Assembly: GCF_002742335.1 (NCBI RefSeq) | Contig: NZ_MDGR01000007.1 | Coordinates: 4,158,501-4,222,500 of the forward strand | Reading direction: 5' to 3' | Length of the DNA stretch: 64,000 bases | Source of the DNA: Reichenbachiella sp. 5M10 | GTDB taxonomy: Bacteria > Bacteroidota > Bacteroidia > Cytophagales > Cyclobacteriaceae | Part shown: one piece after another, positions 32,136-41,470 of the stretch | How positions within the stretch are numbered: the stretch's first letter is position 1 | Layout: every line of letters begins with the position of its first letter | Position numbers and translations under genes: made by a program | The notes under the pieces: generated by a model | What the model was told of the DNA's origin: nothing | The model's database searches: none | What the model saw: the letters and a program-made list of their open reading frames with translations, nothing else

Positions 32136-33527
32136 TTAACGCTCCGGCCAGACTTGCTTGCCAACGGCATAAGCCATAAAACCCGCAATGATCCCAGGCA
32201 TCATCTCATACACGATGCTGCCCCAACCAAGGAAATGCCATGACAGGGTCACCGCACCACCTACAATCATCATGGTCAGTGTCGTCTGTGCATTGAGAGA
32301 CTTGCCAAGCATGCGTAGCGTAATCACTGGCCCAAAAACCGTCCCCAGTACGGCCCAAGCATAAATCACAATTTCAAACACACTCGAATGCCCATAGAGT
32401 GAAATCCCAACTGCAAACAGCGTAATCACAATTGTAAAAATCTTGCTCGCAGTATAGTTGTGCTTGAACTTCGGAAAAATATCATTGGAAATCGAAGAGG
32501 TACAACTAATGATCAAAGAATCTGCAGTAGAAATCGTCGCTGCGAAAATACCAGCAAGCATCACTCCCACCAGATAGTCTGGTAGCAGCTGCATGGACAT
32601 CATCGGTAGTGCCAACTCTGGATCAAAACTCCCTTTGCCAGGCAAGACCACACGCGCCAACAGCCCTACACCAATCGCCAAGGCATAAAAACCCGTGAAC
32701 CAGGCATAGTAATAGCTCCGTACTTTCCTGATATTGCGCGGATTATCTAGCGTCATGTAGCGCACCATGATATGAGGCTGCCCCACCACCCCAAAACCAG
32801 CAAACAACCAACCTAGCGCCACCAATAGTGCAGCAGACAGACTCTTATCCAACGCAAAAACACACATGTACCCCTCCTCTACTTCACGCAAAGAATCCAA
32901 GGTGTCTGACCACCCACCCATATGCTCCACAGCATACCACAGCAACGTACCCATCGCGACAAACATCACAATAGACTGAGCTGCATCCGTCCATATCGAA
33001 GCTCGTATTCCTCCAGAAAAACAATACAGAACCACTAGCAACGCACCAGCGACAATGCCTATCCATTGCTCCCACTCCAGCGTCACCGCTAGAGCTTTGC
33101 CCCCTGCGCTAAACTGTGCCGCAGCATAAGTACTCAAAAACACAAAGCTGATCACTCCACTCAGCAAACGAATGCTTGGAATCACCTTCCCCTTGTGATT
33201 AGCGATCAAACTCCCAAAACTTAGAATATTGTACTTCTCACTCATGCTTCTCAGCTTGCCATAAACCAAAATCGAGCCTACAAAATCTCCCAAAATCCAA
33301 CCCACCATCAGCCAAATCGATTGCATACCTGTCATATAAGTATAGCCAATCATCCCGATGAACATGTACCCGCTGTTGTTCGTAGCGACAGCAGATAGAG
33401 CAACCAACCAAGGTTGCACATCCTGTCCCGCGAGCAAATAGTCTTTCGTGGTTTTTTGTTTGAGAAGAGAAGAAGAGACGCCGATCCCGGCAAAAAAGAG
33501 CAATAAAAGCGCAAAAACTACAATCAT
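32136..33527 (-). CDS. Sodium:solute symporter (SSS family, PutP-like)
   Basis: The 463-residue carrier has about 13 membrane helices. SSS-family features are KTTKDYLLAGQDVQPWLVALSAVATNNSGYMFIGMIGYTY in TM1-2, CFSGGIRASIWTDAAQSIVMF (a PutP-type motif) in the middle, GQPHIMVRYMTLDNPR, and MLAGIFAATISTADSLIISCTSSISNDIF, which provides Na+-binding Ser/Thr. These are characteristic of the PutP sodium/proline group, so proline or a similar solute is the likely cargo. It sits downstream and convergent to the marC-like gene, near the ectoine operon. Uptake of proline as a compatible solute would fit the setting; that is inference. Confidence 0.85.
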   Translation of the reverse strand: MIVVFALLLLFFAGIGVSSSLLKQKTTKDYLLAGQDVQPWLVALSAVATNNSGYMFIGMIGYTYMTGMQSIWLMVGWILGDFVGSILVYGKLRSMSEKYNILSFGSLIANHKGKVIPSIRLLSGVISFVFLSTYAAAQFSAGGKALAVTLEWEQWIGIVAGALLVVLYCFSGGIRASIWTDAAQSIVMFVAMGTLLWYAVEHMGGWSDTLDSLREVEEGYMCVFALDKSLSAALLVALGWLFAGFGVVGQPHIMVRYMTLDNPRNIRKVRSYYYAWFTGFYALAIGVGLLARVVLPGKGSFDPELALPMMSMQLLPDYLVGVMLAGIFAATISTADSLIISCTSSISNDIFPKFKHNYTASKIFTIVITLFAVGISLYGHSSVFEIVIYAWAVLGTVFGPVITLRMLGKSLNAQTTLTMMIVGGAVTLSWHFLGWGSIVYEMMPGIIAGFMAYAVGKQVWPER

Positions 33528-33624
33528 AGATATTTTAATATTAAACTATTTACCAGCAATTTAGCGAAAACAGGTGGGCTTGTGAAATACCCATCAACGC
33601 AGCAAGGATACCTTGTTCGAGCCG

Positions 33625-34098
33625 TTAGGCCATTTGGTCCATGATCATCGTGTAGTCATACTGCAGGTCTTCGTGCAATCCCCCCACGGTTTTACGAATT
33701 GCCGTCATTTGTCGCTGGTAGATGTTATGTAGTGTAGCGTTGCGCTGGAGTGGCGGGTCCAAGTCAATCAGCGACTGACAGTAGTATATAAGCAACTCCA
33801 CTTCCGTTTCTTTCTTCTTAGAATAACGAATATACTTCTTTGTCAAACGCAAGATTTTCCGTGCACTCTTGTTGACATAATAAAAACTGTGGCGATTGAT
33901 GTCACCAAACAATTCGTCCATTTCTTGTTTGACACCGTGTATATAGCTATCCTCATCATGTGATTCATAGAGCAGGTAAGTCAGCAACTCCTTGTTTTCC
34001 TTCTTGAAACGGGAGAGCTGTAGACACAGCTCCATCAGCTCCATTTCTGACTTCTCTTTGAGGGCATCTTTGAGTTCTTTGACACTAGCGGCTTTCAT
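33625..34098 (-). CDS. Conserved-looking helical protein of unknown function
   Basis: I do not recognise this 157-residue protein. It is rich in Lys, Glu, Leu and Tyr, predicted almost entirely helical, with no signal peptide and no membrane segment. Residues ~8-60 (ELKDALKEKSEMELMELCLQLSRFKKENKELLTYLLYES) and ~70-115 look like amphipathic helix hairpins, and no Cys/His cluster or catalytic motif is seen. It stands alone between the symporter and the divergent RhlE-type helicase, with 98 bp and 241 bp of flanking sequence. Uniform codon use and a normal base composition argue that it is real. Confidence 0.6.
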   Translation of the reverse strand: MKAASVKELKDALKEKSEMELMELCLQLSRFKKENKELLTYLLYESHDEDSYIHGVKQEMDELFGDINRHSFYYVNKSARKILRLTKKYIRYSKKKETEVELLIYYCQSLIDLDPPLQRNATLHNIYQRQMTAIRKTVGGLHEDLQYDYTMIMDQMA

Positions 34099-34275
34099 AG
34101 ATTCTGATTTTGAACACGCAATTTAGCCGCATTTTGTCTGAAACACCCTCTATGTCCCAACGATCCTCAAGCGTACCCAAGCCCTCTCCACCTCGCCTAG
34201 TCTCGCTCTACCGCCCATTATAGCCACAAACCAAAGATAAACACAGAATGCAGATCATCTGATGGCAATTAACCC

Positions 34276-34283
34276 TACCTTTG
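34276..34283 (+). promoter_or_regulatory. -7 box of the DEAD-box helicase gene
   Basis: TACCTTTG matches TAnnTTTG. Transcription would begin near 34290, inside the upstream extension of the reading frame, so ATG 34340 must be the start and the leader is about 50 nt. No clear -33 TTG is seen. Confidence 0.5.
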
Positions 34284-34339
34284 CATCCTTTTACGGAAAT
34301 GATGCTTGTCATACGGTCGTCATTTCATTAACGATATAT

Positions 34340-35575
34340 ATGTCATTCGAATCATTAGGATTATCCGATAGCATCTTAGACGCTATCATCAAAAAAGGGT
34401 ATACAACCCCATCTCCTATTCAGGAAAAAGCAATTCCTCAAATATTGGAGCGCAACGACGTGCTGGCTTCAGCACAGACCGGAACTGGCAAAACTGCTGG
34501 ATTCACACTACCACTACTGCAGATCCTCAATCAAGGTGAGCAGCCCAAAAACAGGCCTGTACGAGCCTTGATACTCACACCGACTCGCGAACTCGCAGCA
34601 CAAGTCTATGAAAACGTCAAGGAATACAGCCAGTTTACAGACCTACGGTCTACAGTGATTTTTGGAGGAGTCAATGCCAACCCACAAATCAAGACCCTCC
34701 GCAGGGGCGTGGACGTACTCGTCGCGACTCCTGGTAGACTACTGGATTTGTACAATCAAAAGGTGTTTACACTAAGTAAAATCGAAATTTTTGTCCTAGA
34801 CGAAGCAGACCGCATGTTGGATATGGGCTTCTCTCGTGACATCAACAAGATCATTCAGCTCTTACCCTCCCGTAGACAAAACCTGATGTTTTCGGCGACT
34901 TTCTCCAAAGAAATCAAACGACTAGCCGGCGGCATCCTTCACAACCCCATAGCAGTAGAAGCTACTCCAGAAAATACGACGGCCGAAAAAGTCATCCAAA
35001 GAGCATACAAGGTAGACAAAGGACAGAAACCAGCACTCACGATCAAACTCATAGAAGAAGGAGACTGGAACCAAGTACTTATATTCACCCGTACCAAGCA
35101 CAAAGCGAATCGCCTCAGCGAACAATTGGTCAAAAAAGGTATCAGCTCGGCAGCAATCCACGGCAACAAGAGCCAAGGCGCCCGTACCAAAGCGCTCGCC
35201 GGCTTCAAAAATGGGAGCATCCGTGTGCTCGTAGCGACAGACATAGCAGCCCGAGGACTAGATATTCCATTGCTGCCGCATGTGATCAACTTTGAGCTAC
35301 CCAATGTACCCGAAGACTACGTACACCGTATAGGCCGTACAGGTAGAGCAGGTGCCAATGGCGAAGCTATCTCGCTAGTCAGTGTCGACGAACTCGAATA
35401 TTTCGAGGGGATAGAAAAACTGTTGGGACAAAAACTCCCTACTGACATCGTCGAAGGGTTTGAGCCTACTGAGACGGCTCCACCAAAAACCGAAAAGAAA
35501 CCGCACTCTCGTGGTGGTGGTGGCGGACAAAAACGCAGCAATAAAAACCCATTTAGACGAAGAAGTAACAGGTAA
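34340..35575 (+). CDS. rhlE: DEAD-box ATP-dependent RNA helicase, RhlE type
   Basis: The 411-residue helicase unwinds short RNA duplexes, with likely roles in ribosome assembly or mRNA decay in the cold. All motifs are visible: Q motif ([26 protein letters not shown]), Walker [42 protein letters not shown] and [10 protein letters not shown]. The C-terminal tail is short, basic and Gly/Arg-rich ([21 protein letters not shown]), as in RhlE-group proteins. ATG 34340 is chosen because the homologous MSFESLGLS start and the promoter box agree. It is monocistronic, closed by a strong terminator. Confidence 0.92.
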   Translation: MSFESLGLSDSILDAIIKKGYTTPSPIQEKAIPQILERNDVLASAQTGTGKTAGFTLPLLQILNQGEQPKNRPVRALILTPTRELAAQVYENVKEYSQFTDLRSTVIFGGVNANPQIKTLRRGVDVLVATPGRLLDLYNQKVFTLSKIEIFVLDEADRMLDMGFSRDINKIIQLLPSRRQNLMFSATFSKEIKRLAGGILHNPIAVEATPENTTAEKVIQRAYKVDKGQKPALTIKLIEEGDWNQVLIFTRTKHKANRLSEQLVKKGISSAAIHGNKSQGARTKALAGFKNGSIRVLVATDIAARGLDIPLLPHVINFELPNVPEDYVHRIGRTGRAGANGEAISLVSVDELEYFEGIEKLLGQKLPTDIVEGFEPTETAPPKTEKKPHSRGGGGGQKRSNKNPFRRRSNR

Positions 35576-35598
35576 GGCCCTCTGGTCCATCCGCAAGC

Positions 35599-35650
35599 AA
35601 AGCTCTCGATTGTTTGGTCATGTTAGACCGACTAATCGAGAGCTTTTTTT
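35599..35650 (+). terminator. Terminator after the helicase gene
   Basis: AAAGCTCTCGATT (35599-35611) pairs with AATCGAGAGCTTT (35634-35646), with an inner GGTC/GACC stem, then a T run to 35650. Confidence 0.9.
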
Positions 35651-35827
35651 ATACCTCCCTTCTTGCTCACTCACAACAAATCAATTTTCACCCCTCGCTA
35701 ACTAAAGTTTCCATAGATCCTACAATAACCGCTTGTCAGACCCAAATTTCTTCTAATTTAGTAGCGCACATTTTTTGTTTTCCAAAACAGAAAGGTGACC
35801 TTGATCATTTATTATAATAACTACGAA

Positions 35828-36265
35828 ATGATAACCATTGGGCGAAAGGATAAAATAGACCTACCTGAGTTTCAATTGTACGATATCGATGTGAAAGTAG
35901 ACACGGGCGCCTATGGCTCAGCTCTCCACTGTCACAGCACCAAAATAGTCCTCCGCGATGGAGTGGAGACTTTGGCTTTCAAAATATTGGACCCTGATCA
36001 TCCGGAGTATGAAGGACAGGTCTACTACACAACCAAGTTCAACCAAAAACGTGTCAAAAGCTCCAACGGTGAGCTCGAGCATCGCTATACAATCAAAACC
36101 ACCATGGTACTCTTCGGCAAAGTGAAAGTCATTGAATTTTCGCTCACAGACCGCAGCAACATGAAAAACCCGATACTGCTTGGTAGAAAATTTCTCTCCG
36201 GCAAGTTCCTAGTGGACGTCAAATTAAAAAATTTATCTTTTCAGAAAAAAAACAACATATCATGA
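35828..36265 (+). CDS. rimB: RimB-type ATP-dependent zinc protease (retropepsin-like)
   Basis: The 145-residue protein matches the DUF785/RimB family, small retropepsin-like proteases that work with RimK. The aspartic-protease-like signature [11 protein letters not shown] begins at Asp25, after [19 protein letters not shown]. The C-terminal half ends in the family pattern [21 protein letters not shown] 35828 is preferred over a GTG at 35795, which would add 11 unmatched residues. It overlaps rimK by 4 nt and is first in a three-gene coupled unit. In Pseudomonas, RimB cleaves the poly-glutamate tail that RimK adds to ribosomal protein S6. The same eraser role is likely here, by family knowledge rather than sequence proof. 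Confidence 0.85.
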   Translation: MITIGRKDKIDLPEFQLYDIDVKVDTGAYGSALHCHSTKIVLRDGVETLAFKILDPDHPEYEGQVYYTTKFNQKRVKSSNGELEHRYTIKTTMVLFGKVKVIEFSLTDRSNMKNPILLGRKFLSGKFLVDVKLKNLSFQKKNNIS

Positions 36266-37164
36266 AAATTGCGGTATTGTCCCGAAACCCAAATCTCTAT
36301 TCCACCAAACGACTCGTAGAGGCGATTTCGGAGCGGGGACACCAAGCACTCGTACTCGATCATATGAAGTGTGACATCATCATGGACGAAAAGGGACCCT
36401 CCGTGTACTACGAAGGAAAAGTCCTCAACGACATAGACGCGATCATCCCGCGAATTGGTGCTTCAGTGACCTTTTATGGTACTGCTGTAGTCAGACAATT
36501 CGAGATGATGAAGGTATTCAGTGTAGTAGATTCGATCGCCATCACCCGCTCTAGAGACAAGCTCCGCAGTTTACAGATCCTCTCCAGCTCAGGAGTAGGT
36601 ATGCCCAAGACTGCCTTTACCAATTTCAACAAAAAAGAAAATAAAGTACTCAAGCATATCGGGCAAGCTCCTGTAGTGATCAAACTTCTCGAAGGAACAC
36701 AAGGCCTGGGCGTCGTACTCGCAGAGACCAACAAGGCCGCCACCTCAGTCATCGAGGCATTCGAAAGCCTCAAAACCCGTGTCATCCTGCAAGAATTCAT
36801 CGAAGAAGCGGGCGGAGCGGACATCCGTGCCTTCATCGTCAATGGAGAAGTCGTCGGAGCGATGAAGCGTCAGGGCAAAGAAGGAGAGTTTCGTTCCAAC
36901 CTGCACCGTGGAGGAGAAGCCAATGTCATCAAGCTAAGCCGTGCCGAAAAATCTACAGCTCTCAAAGCAGCCAAAAGCATGGGGCTCGCTGTGGCAGGAG
37001 TCGACATGCTACAATCCAAAAAAGGACCCCTCGTCCTAGAGGTGAATTCCTCCCCAGGACTAGAAGGAATAGAACAAGCAACAGGAGTAGATATCGCTGG
37101 AAAAATCATAGAGTATATCGAAAAATCGAAAAAGAAAACCGTGAAAAAGAAAGTTAGCGCCTAA
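36262..37164 (+). CDS. rimK: RimK-type ATP-grasp glutamate ligase
   Basis: RimK adds glutamate residues to the C-terminus of ribosomal protein S6. This 300-residue protein has the family start [21 protein letters not shown] and the ATP-grasp fold: [71 protein letters not shown], and the metal-binding [15 protein letters not shown] near the end. It ends in a Lys-rich tail ([14 protein letters not shown]). It overlaps rimB at its start by 4 nt and the next gene at its end by 1 nt. Full-length and apparently intact; the target in this organism is presumed to be S6. Confidence 0.92.
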   Translation: MKIAVLSRNPNLYSTKRLVEAISERGHQALVLDHMKCDIIMDEKGPSVYYEGKVLNDIDAIIPRIGASVTFYGTAVVRQFEMMKVFSVVDSIAITRSRDKLRSLQILSSSGVGMPKTAFTNFNKKENKVLKHIGQAPVVIKLLEGTQGLGVVLAETNKAATSVIEAFESLKTRVILQEFIEEAGGADIRAFIVNGEVVGAMKRQGKEGEFRSNLHRGGEANVIKLSRAEKSTALKAAKSMGLAVAGVDMLQSKKGPLVLEVNSSPGLEGIEQATGVDIAGKIIEYIEKSKKKTVKKKVSA

Positions 37165-38132
37165 TGAAAAGCAAGGCCCTGTTGATCGACCATACGGAAG
37201 TGAAGCCTGGTGAATCCAAAAGAATCACCGTCAACATCGCACGGCTTCCTTCACACACTCCTATCCAAATCACCATCACGGTCTCTAGAGCACTAGAACC
37301 CGGACCGACCATCTTGCTGATGGGGGGACTACATGGTGATGAAATCAACGGCATAGAAATCGTACGTCGAATTATCGAACGTAATCTCCACATTCCCAAA
37401 AAGGGAACAACAATTTGCATTCCAATCATCAACATTTTTGGCTTTATTCATTTTTCGAGATACGTACCAGACGGCAAGGACGTCAACCGTTCCTTTCCTG
37501 GTAACAAAAATGGCTCCTTGGCTGCCCGAGTAGCTTATTATCTCATGAAAGAGATTGTACCCAAGATCGACTATGGGCTAGATTTTCATACGGGAGGAGC
37601 TGACCGTACCAACTTCCCTCAGCTACGGTGCGTCATGACCGACCCAGACAATGCCAAGTTGGCGGGTGTTTTTGCTGCCCCTTTTAGTTTGCACTCTCCA
37701 TTCAGACCCAAATCGCTGCGTTGGGCAGCCGCCAAGTTGGGCAAAAAAATCCTCGTCTATGAAGGAGGCGAATCGGCTCGATTTGACGAGTATGCCATCA
37801 ATCAAGGCATTCAGGGTGCTACACGTTTTTTGCACCATATGGGTATGACTGATCACACGGCTCCCATCGAACACCCTAGTATATTGATCAAATCTTCGTC
37901 ATGGATACGTGCCAAAGCCTCTGGGCTATTCCTCTCCGAAATCAAGAGCGGGCAAAAAGTCAAAAAAAACCAAGTCGTTGGCTATATCTCAGATCCCTTT
38001 GGCGAATTTACCATCCCAGTACGCTCGGGGGCCACGGGGTATGTAATTGGTCTCAACAACAATCCGATCCTGCACCAAGGAGATGCCGTGATGCATATCG
38101 GTGTGATCAAGGCAGAAACTCCACCGATGTGA
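37164..38132 (+). CDS. Succinylglutamate desuccinylase/aspartoacylase-family (M14-like) protein
   Basis: The 322-residue protein belongs to the AstE/AspA zinc-carboxypeptidase-like family, which removes acyl or amino-acid groups from amino acids. Zinc ligands are visible: His57 and Glu60 in GGLHGDEINGIEIV and His142 in LDFHTGG, with the substrate Arg in DGKDVNRSFPG. The C-terminal third (SGQKVKKNQVVGYISDPFGEF) is the beta barrel typical of this subgroup. ATG 37164 uses the last base of the rimK stop codon. Genes of this type commonly follow rimB and rimK, so it may trim the glutamate tails or recover glutamate; biochemical function here is unproven. Confidence 0.85.
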   Translation: MKSKALLIDHTEVKPGESKRITVNIARLPSHTPIQITITVSRALEPGPTILLMGGLHGDEINGIEIVRRIIERNLHIPKKGTTICIPIINIFGFIHFSRYVPDGKDVNRSFPGNKNGSLAARVAYYLMKEIVPKIDYGLDFHTGGADRTNFPQLRCVMTDPDNAKLAGVFAAPFSLHSPFRPKSLRWAAAKLGKKILVYEGGESARFDEYAINQGIQGATRFLHHMGMTDHTAPIEHPSILIKSSSWIRAKASGLFLSEIKSGQKVKKNQVVGYISDPFGEFTIPVRSGATGYVIGLNNNPILHQGDAVMHIGVIKAETPPM

Positions 38133-38133
38133 T

Positions 38134-38766
38134 TCAGTACGATCCTCTGATCACACGACGCTCGTAGATATTGAGCCCAAAACTGATCAAAAAAATCGCC
38201 ACTCCTCCAATGATCAAAGTGTAAACTATCGTCATCAAATCCACTCCTGCAAAACTCAAACCAGAGTGCAGGGATAACCCTGGAACCACCGTATACTGGT
38301 TGCTCTCATTGAGTACAAAGCGGCCCATCTGTGCATCGTCCGGAAACACCAATAAATTTTGATTATTTGGAATTTCTTTCAGAAATGAAAGAGAGATGAT
38401 CATTTCTTCCAACTCACCCTCCACTTCGTGTATCGATAGATCAAGCTGTACATGGTCATCTATCACATCCACCTTGCAACGGCTCAGCAACGCCCTCTTG
38501 CCATCTTTGTGCAACAAGGCGAAATGATCGTATGCATAATTGGAAACAAGCATACGATACTCTTCTTCTTCCAGTTCATCCAAATCTCTATGAGGCTTGT
38601 GTTTTTGCAGTGCACGATCTAGATTTTTCTTTTCCAGTTGAGTTTTGAGCACCCAACTGTTGCCATGCTCTCGCAGATAATAAGTAGTCAAACGCGCTTC
38701 ATTGGCAATCGAAGCAGAGCTCAAACAAAAAATTAGCACTAGGGAAATTAAACATTTGGTTTTCAT
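38134..38766 (-). CDS. Exported single-pass membrane protein of unknown function
   Basis: Starting at ATG 38766 gives a good signal peptide (MKTKCLISLVLIFCLSSASIA); the frame extends 25 codons further without a signal. About 150 residues of periplasmic domain follow, with a charged helical segment (EKKNLDRALQKHKPHRDLDELEEEEYRML) and then beta-rich sequence. One membrane helix near the C-terminus (TIVYTLIIGGVAIFLISFGLN) leaves a short basic tail inside. No family was recognised. It is the last gene of the sigma/FecR/STN-TonB receptor cassette, 103 bp after the receptor. It may be a periplasmic accessory of that system. It ends 1 bp from the AstE/AspA-like gene, tail to tail. Confidence 0.65.
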   Translation of the reverse strand: MKTKCLISLVLIFCLSSASIANEARLTTYYLREHGNSWVLKTQLEKKNLDRALQKHKPHRDLDELEEEEYRMLVSNYAYDHFALLHKDGKRALLSRCKVDVIDDHVQLDLSIHEVEGELEEMIISLSFLKEIPNNQNLLVFPDDAQMGRFVLNESNQYTVVPGLSLHSGLSFAGVDLMTIVYTLIIGGVAIFLISFGLNIYERRVIRGSY

Positions 38767-38869
38767 TATTTCATCATTTTTCTCTACTGATGAAACGAGA
38801 ACAGCACAGTATACCCTACCCTCAGCACCTAAATAAATCAAGTTTTTACAACTCCATAAGATGGCGAGA

Positions 38870-41464
38870 CTACCATTCCACCAAGACCATCAGGTTGGGA
38901 GCAAAACCAATCGCATCGCGATCCAAAAATGCTGGTGTAGGATTTCCACGATATACACGGTCGATCAAGTTGACTTGATTGAATACATTGATGATTGACA
39001 GACCAAAACTCATACTCCAATCATGCGTCTCACTGGGAGGTATACGGTACGAAACAGACAAATCAAGGCTATGCATGTTGGGGTATCGCCCGCCTACTTC
39101 TGCAAACGGATTGGGAGGACGAGGAGGAGGTGTACCTCCTTGTTGACCATCAGGGCGAGGTCCTCGCGCTGGACGTCCTGCTTGACCAGGAGCTGGACCT
39201 TGAAGAAACACACCCTCAGCATAAACCATATCGAGCGACTTGGCTACCAATCCTGTCGCCCACTTATAGGCCATCGATACTTTCCACCGCTCATGATAGT
39301 AGGCCCCTCCAAAATAAAAGACGTGGGGCTGTACATATTTGGCAGGATAGGACCGTTGTCTTGCCGAGTCAAAAACTATATCGGACTGGCTATAAGTATA
39401 GGAGGCCCAAACACTTGCCTTGGCCCCCAGCTGTCGCTTGAGCAACACATCTACCCCATCGATCGTCTGCTTGGCTCGCAATGTCTCCGCCGTGGGCGAA
39501 TACCGGCGTCCTTCGTAGATCGAAAAACCATCGACCCCCTTGTGAAAGGCTTCCACATCCAGAATCCAGGCACCCTCTTCGAGCATAAAACCCAAAGTCG
39601 CCTGAGTACCCAATATAATATGTCCATTCTCACCATCCGCAAGAGTCCAAAGCTCATTGTCAAATCCTCCGCCCCCAAATTCAAGATACTTCACCTGACT
39701 CAAATACTGATGATATCTACCCGCCGAGGCTTTGAGTGTCAGGGGACTCATCACCCTATAGTTGACAAACACACGTGGATCCAACTGAAAACTCTCCATC
39801 AAACTATAATAGCTCCCCCTTACACCCAATTGAATATTCCACTTCTCCCATTGGTTCCACTCCAAGTTGATATAAGGTGCCAATGTATATGCCAATTGCT
39901 TCGTTTCCTCTTCGTAAAACACCGGCTGCTGAAACAACGTGTCCGCATACTCAATTTCTACTTTTTGCCATTTGTAATCTGCACCTAGCACCAGTGATGA
40001 CCTCCCAAATGACCGGACGACTTCCTCACGGACATTGAAATCCTTCAAATTGTTGTATGCCACAGACTCACTATCTGGACCCGTCTGCGACACATACCCA
40101 AAATCATACGCCGATAGAGTGGTTGAGAAATTCGATTGCCAATTTTTAGAAAAGACACTTTGCCACTGTAGATTAAAGCCAAGGTTTCTGAATCTATTTT
40201 GATCATTGTACGGCGAATTCTTTTGGTTCACATCCCCGTTGTACTTCACATCCGTCTCAGTATAAATTGATGAGAGCGACAAGTGCTGTTTTGCGTTGGG
40301 CGCATAGATGACTTTGGCGTGGTAATCTTCAAACAGCAAATCAATCTTGGAGATGATGTTGCCATTGGGGCCTTCTACTCCAGTACCTGAAAACACTGAT
40401 TCGGAGATTGCATTCAACTTGGGGGACTGAAAACTACTCGGATACGACCGTCTCGCCCCGATGGACAAGCTCACCTTGTCCTCAGCCAGTGGTACTTTGG
40501 CAAACCCCATGAGGTACATCGTGTTGGCTCCTACACCCCCCTGCACCTGCTCGTCGACCTCCTCATCCGAAGAGATAACCACTGCCCCACCAACTCGGTC
40601 ACCCAATCGAGGATGAAAACCACTACGATAGACCTCCACATTAGAAACCACCTTGGGGTTGTAGGGAGAGATCGTTCCATAATAGTGTCCTCTGTGATAG
40701 ATCGGAATATCGTCAAAGAGAATCAATGACTGATCTGTATGGCTGCCCCGTATGAAAAGATTACCCGCTCGTCCGTCCGGTGAAGTCACGCCTGGCAAAG
40801 CGGCGATAGACGCGAAGATATCTCCATCAGTCTCTCCCGGCAATAGAGGCAAATCCTCGGTATCAATCGAAACGCTCTGATTCGAGGCATTGAGAGCTAT
40901 ACCCTGTGTCAGATACTCTTGGATGGTGATGCCCTTGAGTTGCATCTCCACATAGGTCAGCGAGATATTGAGTGAGGTTTCTCGTAGCAGACGTCCTACC
41001 GACACAGACTTCCTTCCATAACCCAGGGCGTATATCAACACACTGTCTCTGAGATTGGGTCGATAGTCAAAACCCACATACTTGGACGAGTATTCCAAGG
41101 TGATCGGATCGCCATTGATGAGCACCATGATATCTGTGGGGACAATCATCTCTTGACCCAGAGAGTCCCACGCCGTTAGTTCATAGTGTCTTTCTGCCGT
41201 CTTGATTACATAATAGCCTTCAGAAACCTCATCAAACTGCACCGGAAGTGACACTTCTGCTTCCAAAACAAAGTCCCTAACATCTGGTTGATAATCAAAT
41301 TCTCCTGTCAGCTCAACTACTAGCTCCGCATCATACGAAAATTTAATTCCCTGCTCTTGCTCATAACGCTCCAAAACCACCTCCAAGGTTTCTGTCGTAT
41401 TTTGCGCGATAGCGCTCCATGTCAACAGCAACATCGGTAGGCATCCCCAAAATTTCCTCCTCAT
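38870..41464 (-). CDS. TonB-dependent receptor with STN domain
   Basis: An 864-residue outer-membrane receptor. After the signal peptide (residues 1-20) lies an STN (secretin/TonB short N-terminal) domain at ~25-80 (LEVVLERYEQEQGIKFSYD), the hallmark of transducing receptors that signal to a FecR-type anti-sigma. Then come a CarboxypepD-like stretch, the plug at ~190-310 (LPGVTSPDGRAGNLFIRGSHTDQSLILFDDIPIYHRGHYYG, GGAVVISSDEEV), and the barrel. An unusual Pro/Gly/Arg-rich insert (GPAPGQAGRPARGPRPDGQQ) near residue ~780 probably lies in an external loop. The gene follows FecR and sigma genes, so ligand binding should activate its own expression. The ligand is unknown; siderophore-type and polymer uptake are both possible. 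Confidence 0.88.
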   Translation of the reverse strand: MRRKFWGCLPMLLLTWSAIAQNTTETLEVVLERYEQEQGIKFSYDAELVVELTGEFDYQPDVRDFVLEAEVSLPVQFDEVSEGYYVIKTAERHYELTAWDSLGQEMIVPTDIMVLINGDPITLEYSSKYVGFDYRPNLRDSVLIYALGYGRKSVSVGRLLRETSLNISLTYVEMQLKGITIQEYLTQGIALNASNQSVSIDTEDLPLLPGETDGDIFASIAALPGVTSPDGRAGNLFIRGSHTDQSLILFDDIPIYHRGHYYGTISPYNPKVVSNVEVYRSGFHPRLGDRVGGAVVISSDEEVDEQVQGGVGANTMYLMGFAKVPLAEDKVSLSIGARRSYPSSFQSPKLNAISESVFSGTGVEGPNGNIISKIDLLFEDYHAKVIYAPNAKQHLSLSSIYTETDVKYNGDVNQKNSPYNDQNRFRNLGFNLQWQSVFSKNWQSNFSTTLSAYDFGYVSQTGPDSESVAYNNLKDFNVREEVVRSFGRSSLVLGADYKWQKVEIEYADTLFQQPVFYEEETKQLAYTLAPYINLEWNQWEKWNIQLGVRGSYYSLMESFQLDPRVFVNYRVMSPLTLKASAGRYHQYLSQVKYLEFGGGGFDNELWTLADGENGHIILGTQATLGFMLEEGAWILDVEAFHKGVDGFSIYEGRRYSPTAETLRAKQTIDGVDVLLKRQLGAKASVWASYTYSQSDIVFDSARQRSYPAKYVQPHVFYFGGAYYHERWKVSMAYKWATGLVAKSLDMVYAEGVFLQGPAPGQAGRPARGPRPDGQQGGTPPPRPPNPFAEVGGRYPNMHSLDLSVSYRIPPSETHDWSMSFGLSIINVFNQVNLIDRVYRGNPTPAFLDRDAIGFAPNLMVLVEW

Positions 41465-41470
41465 GTCTTA

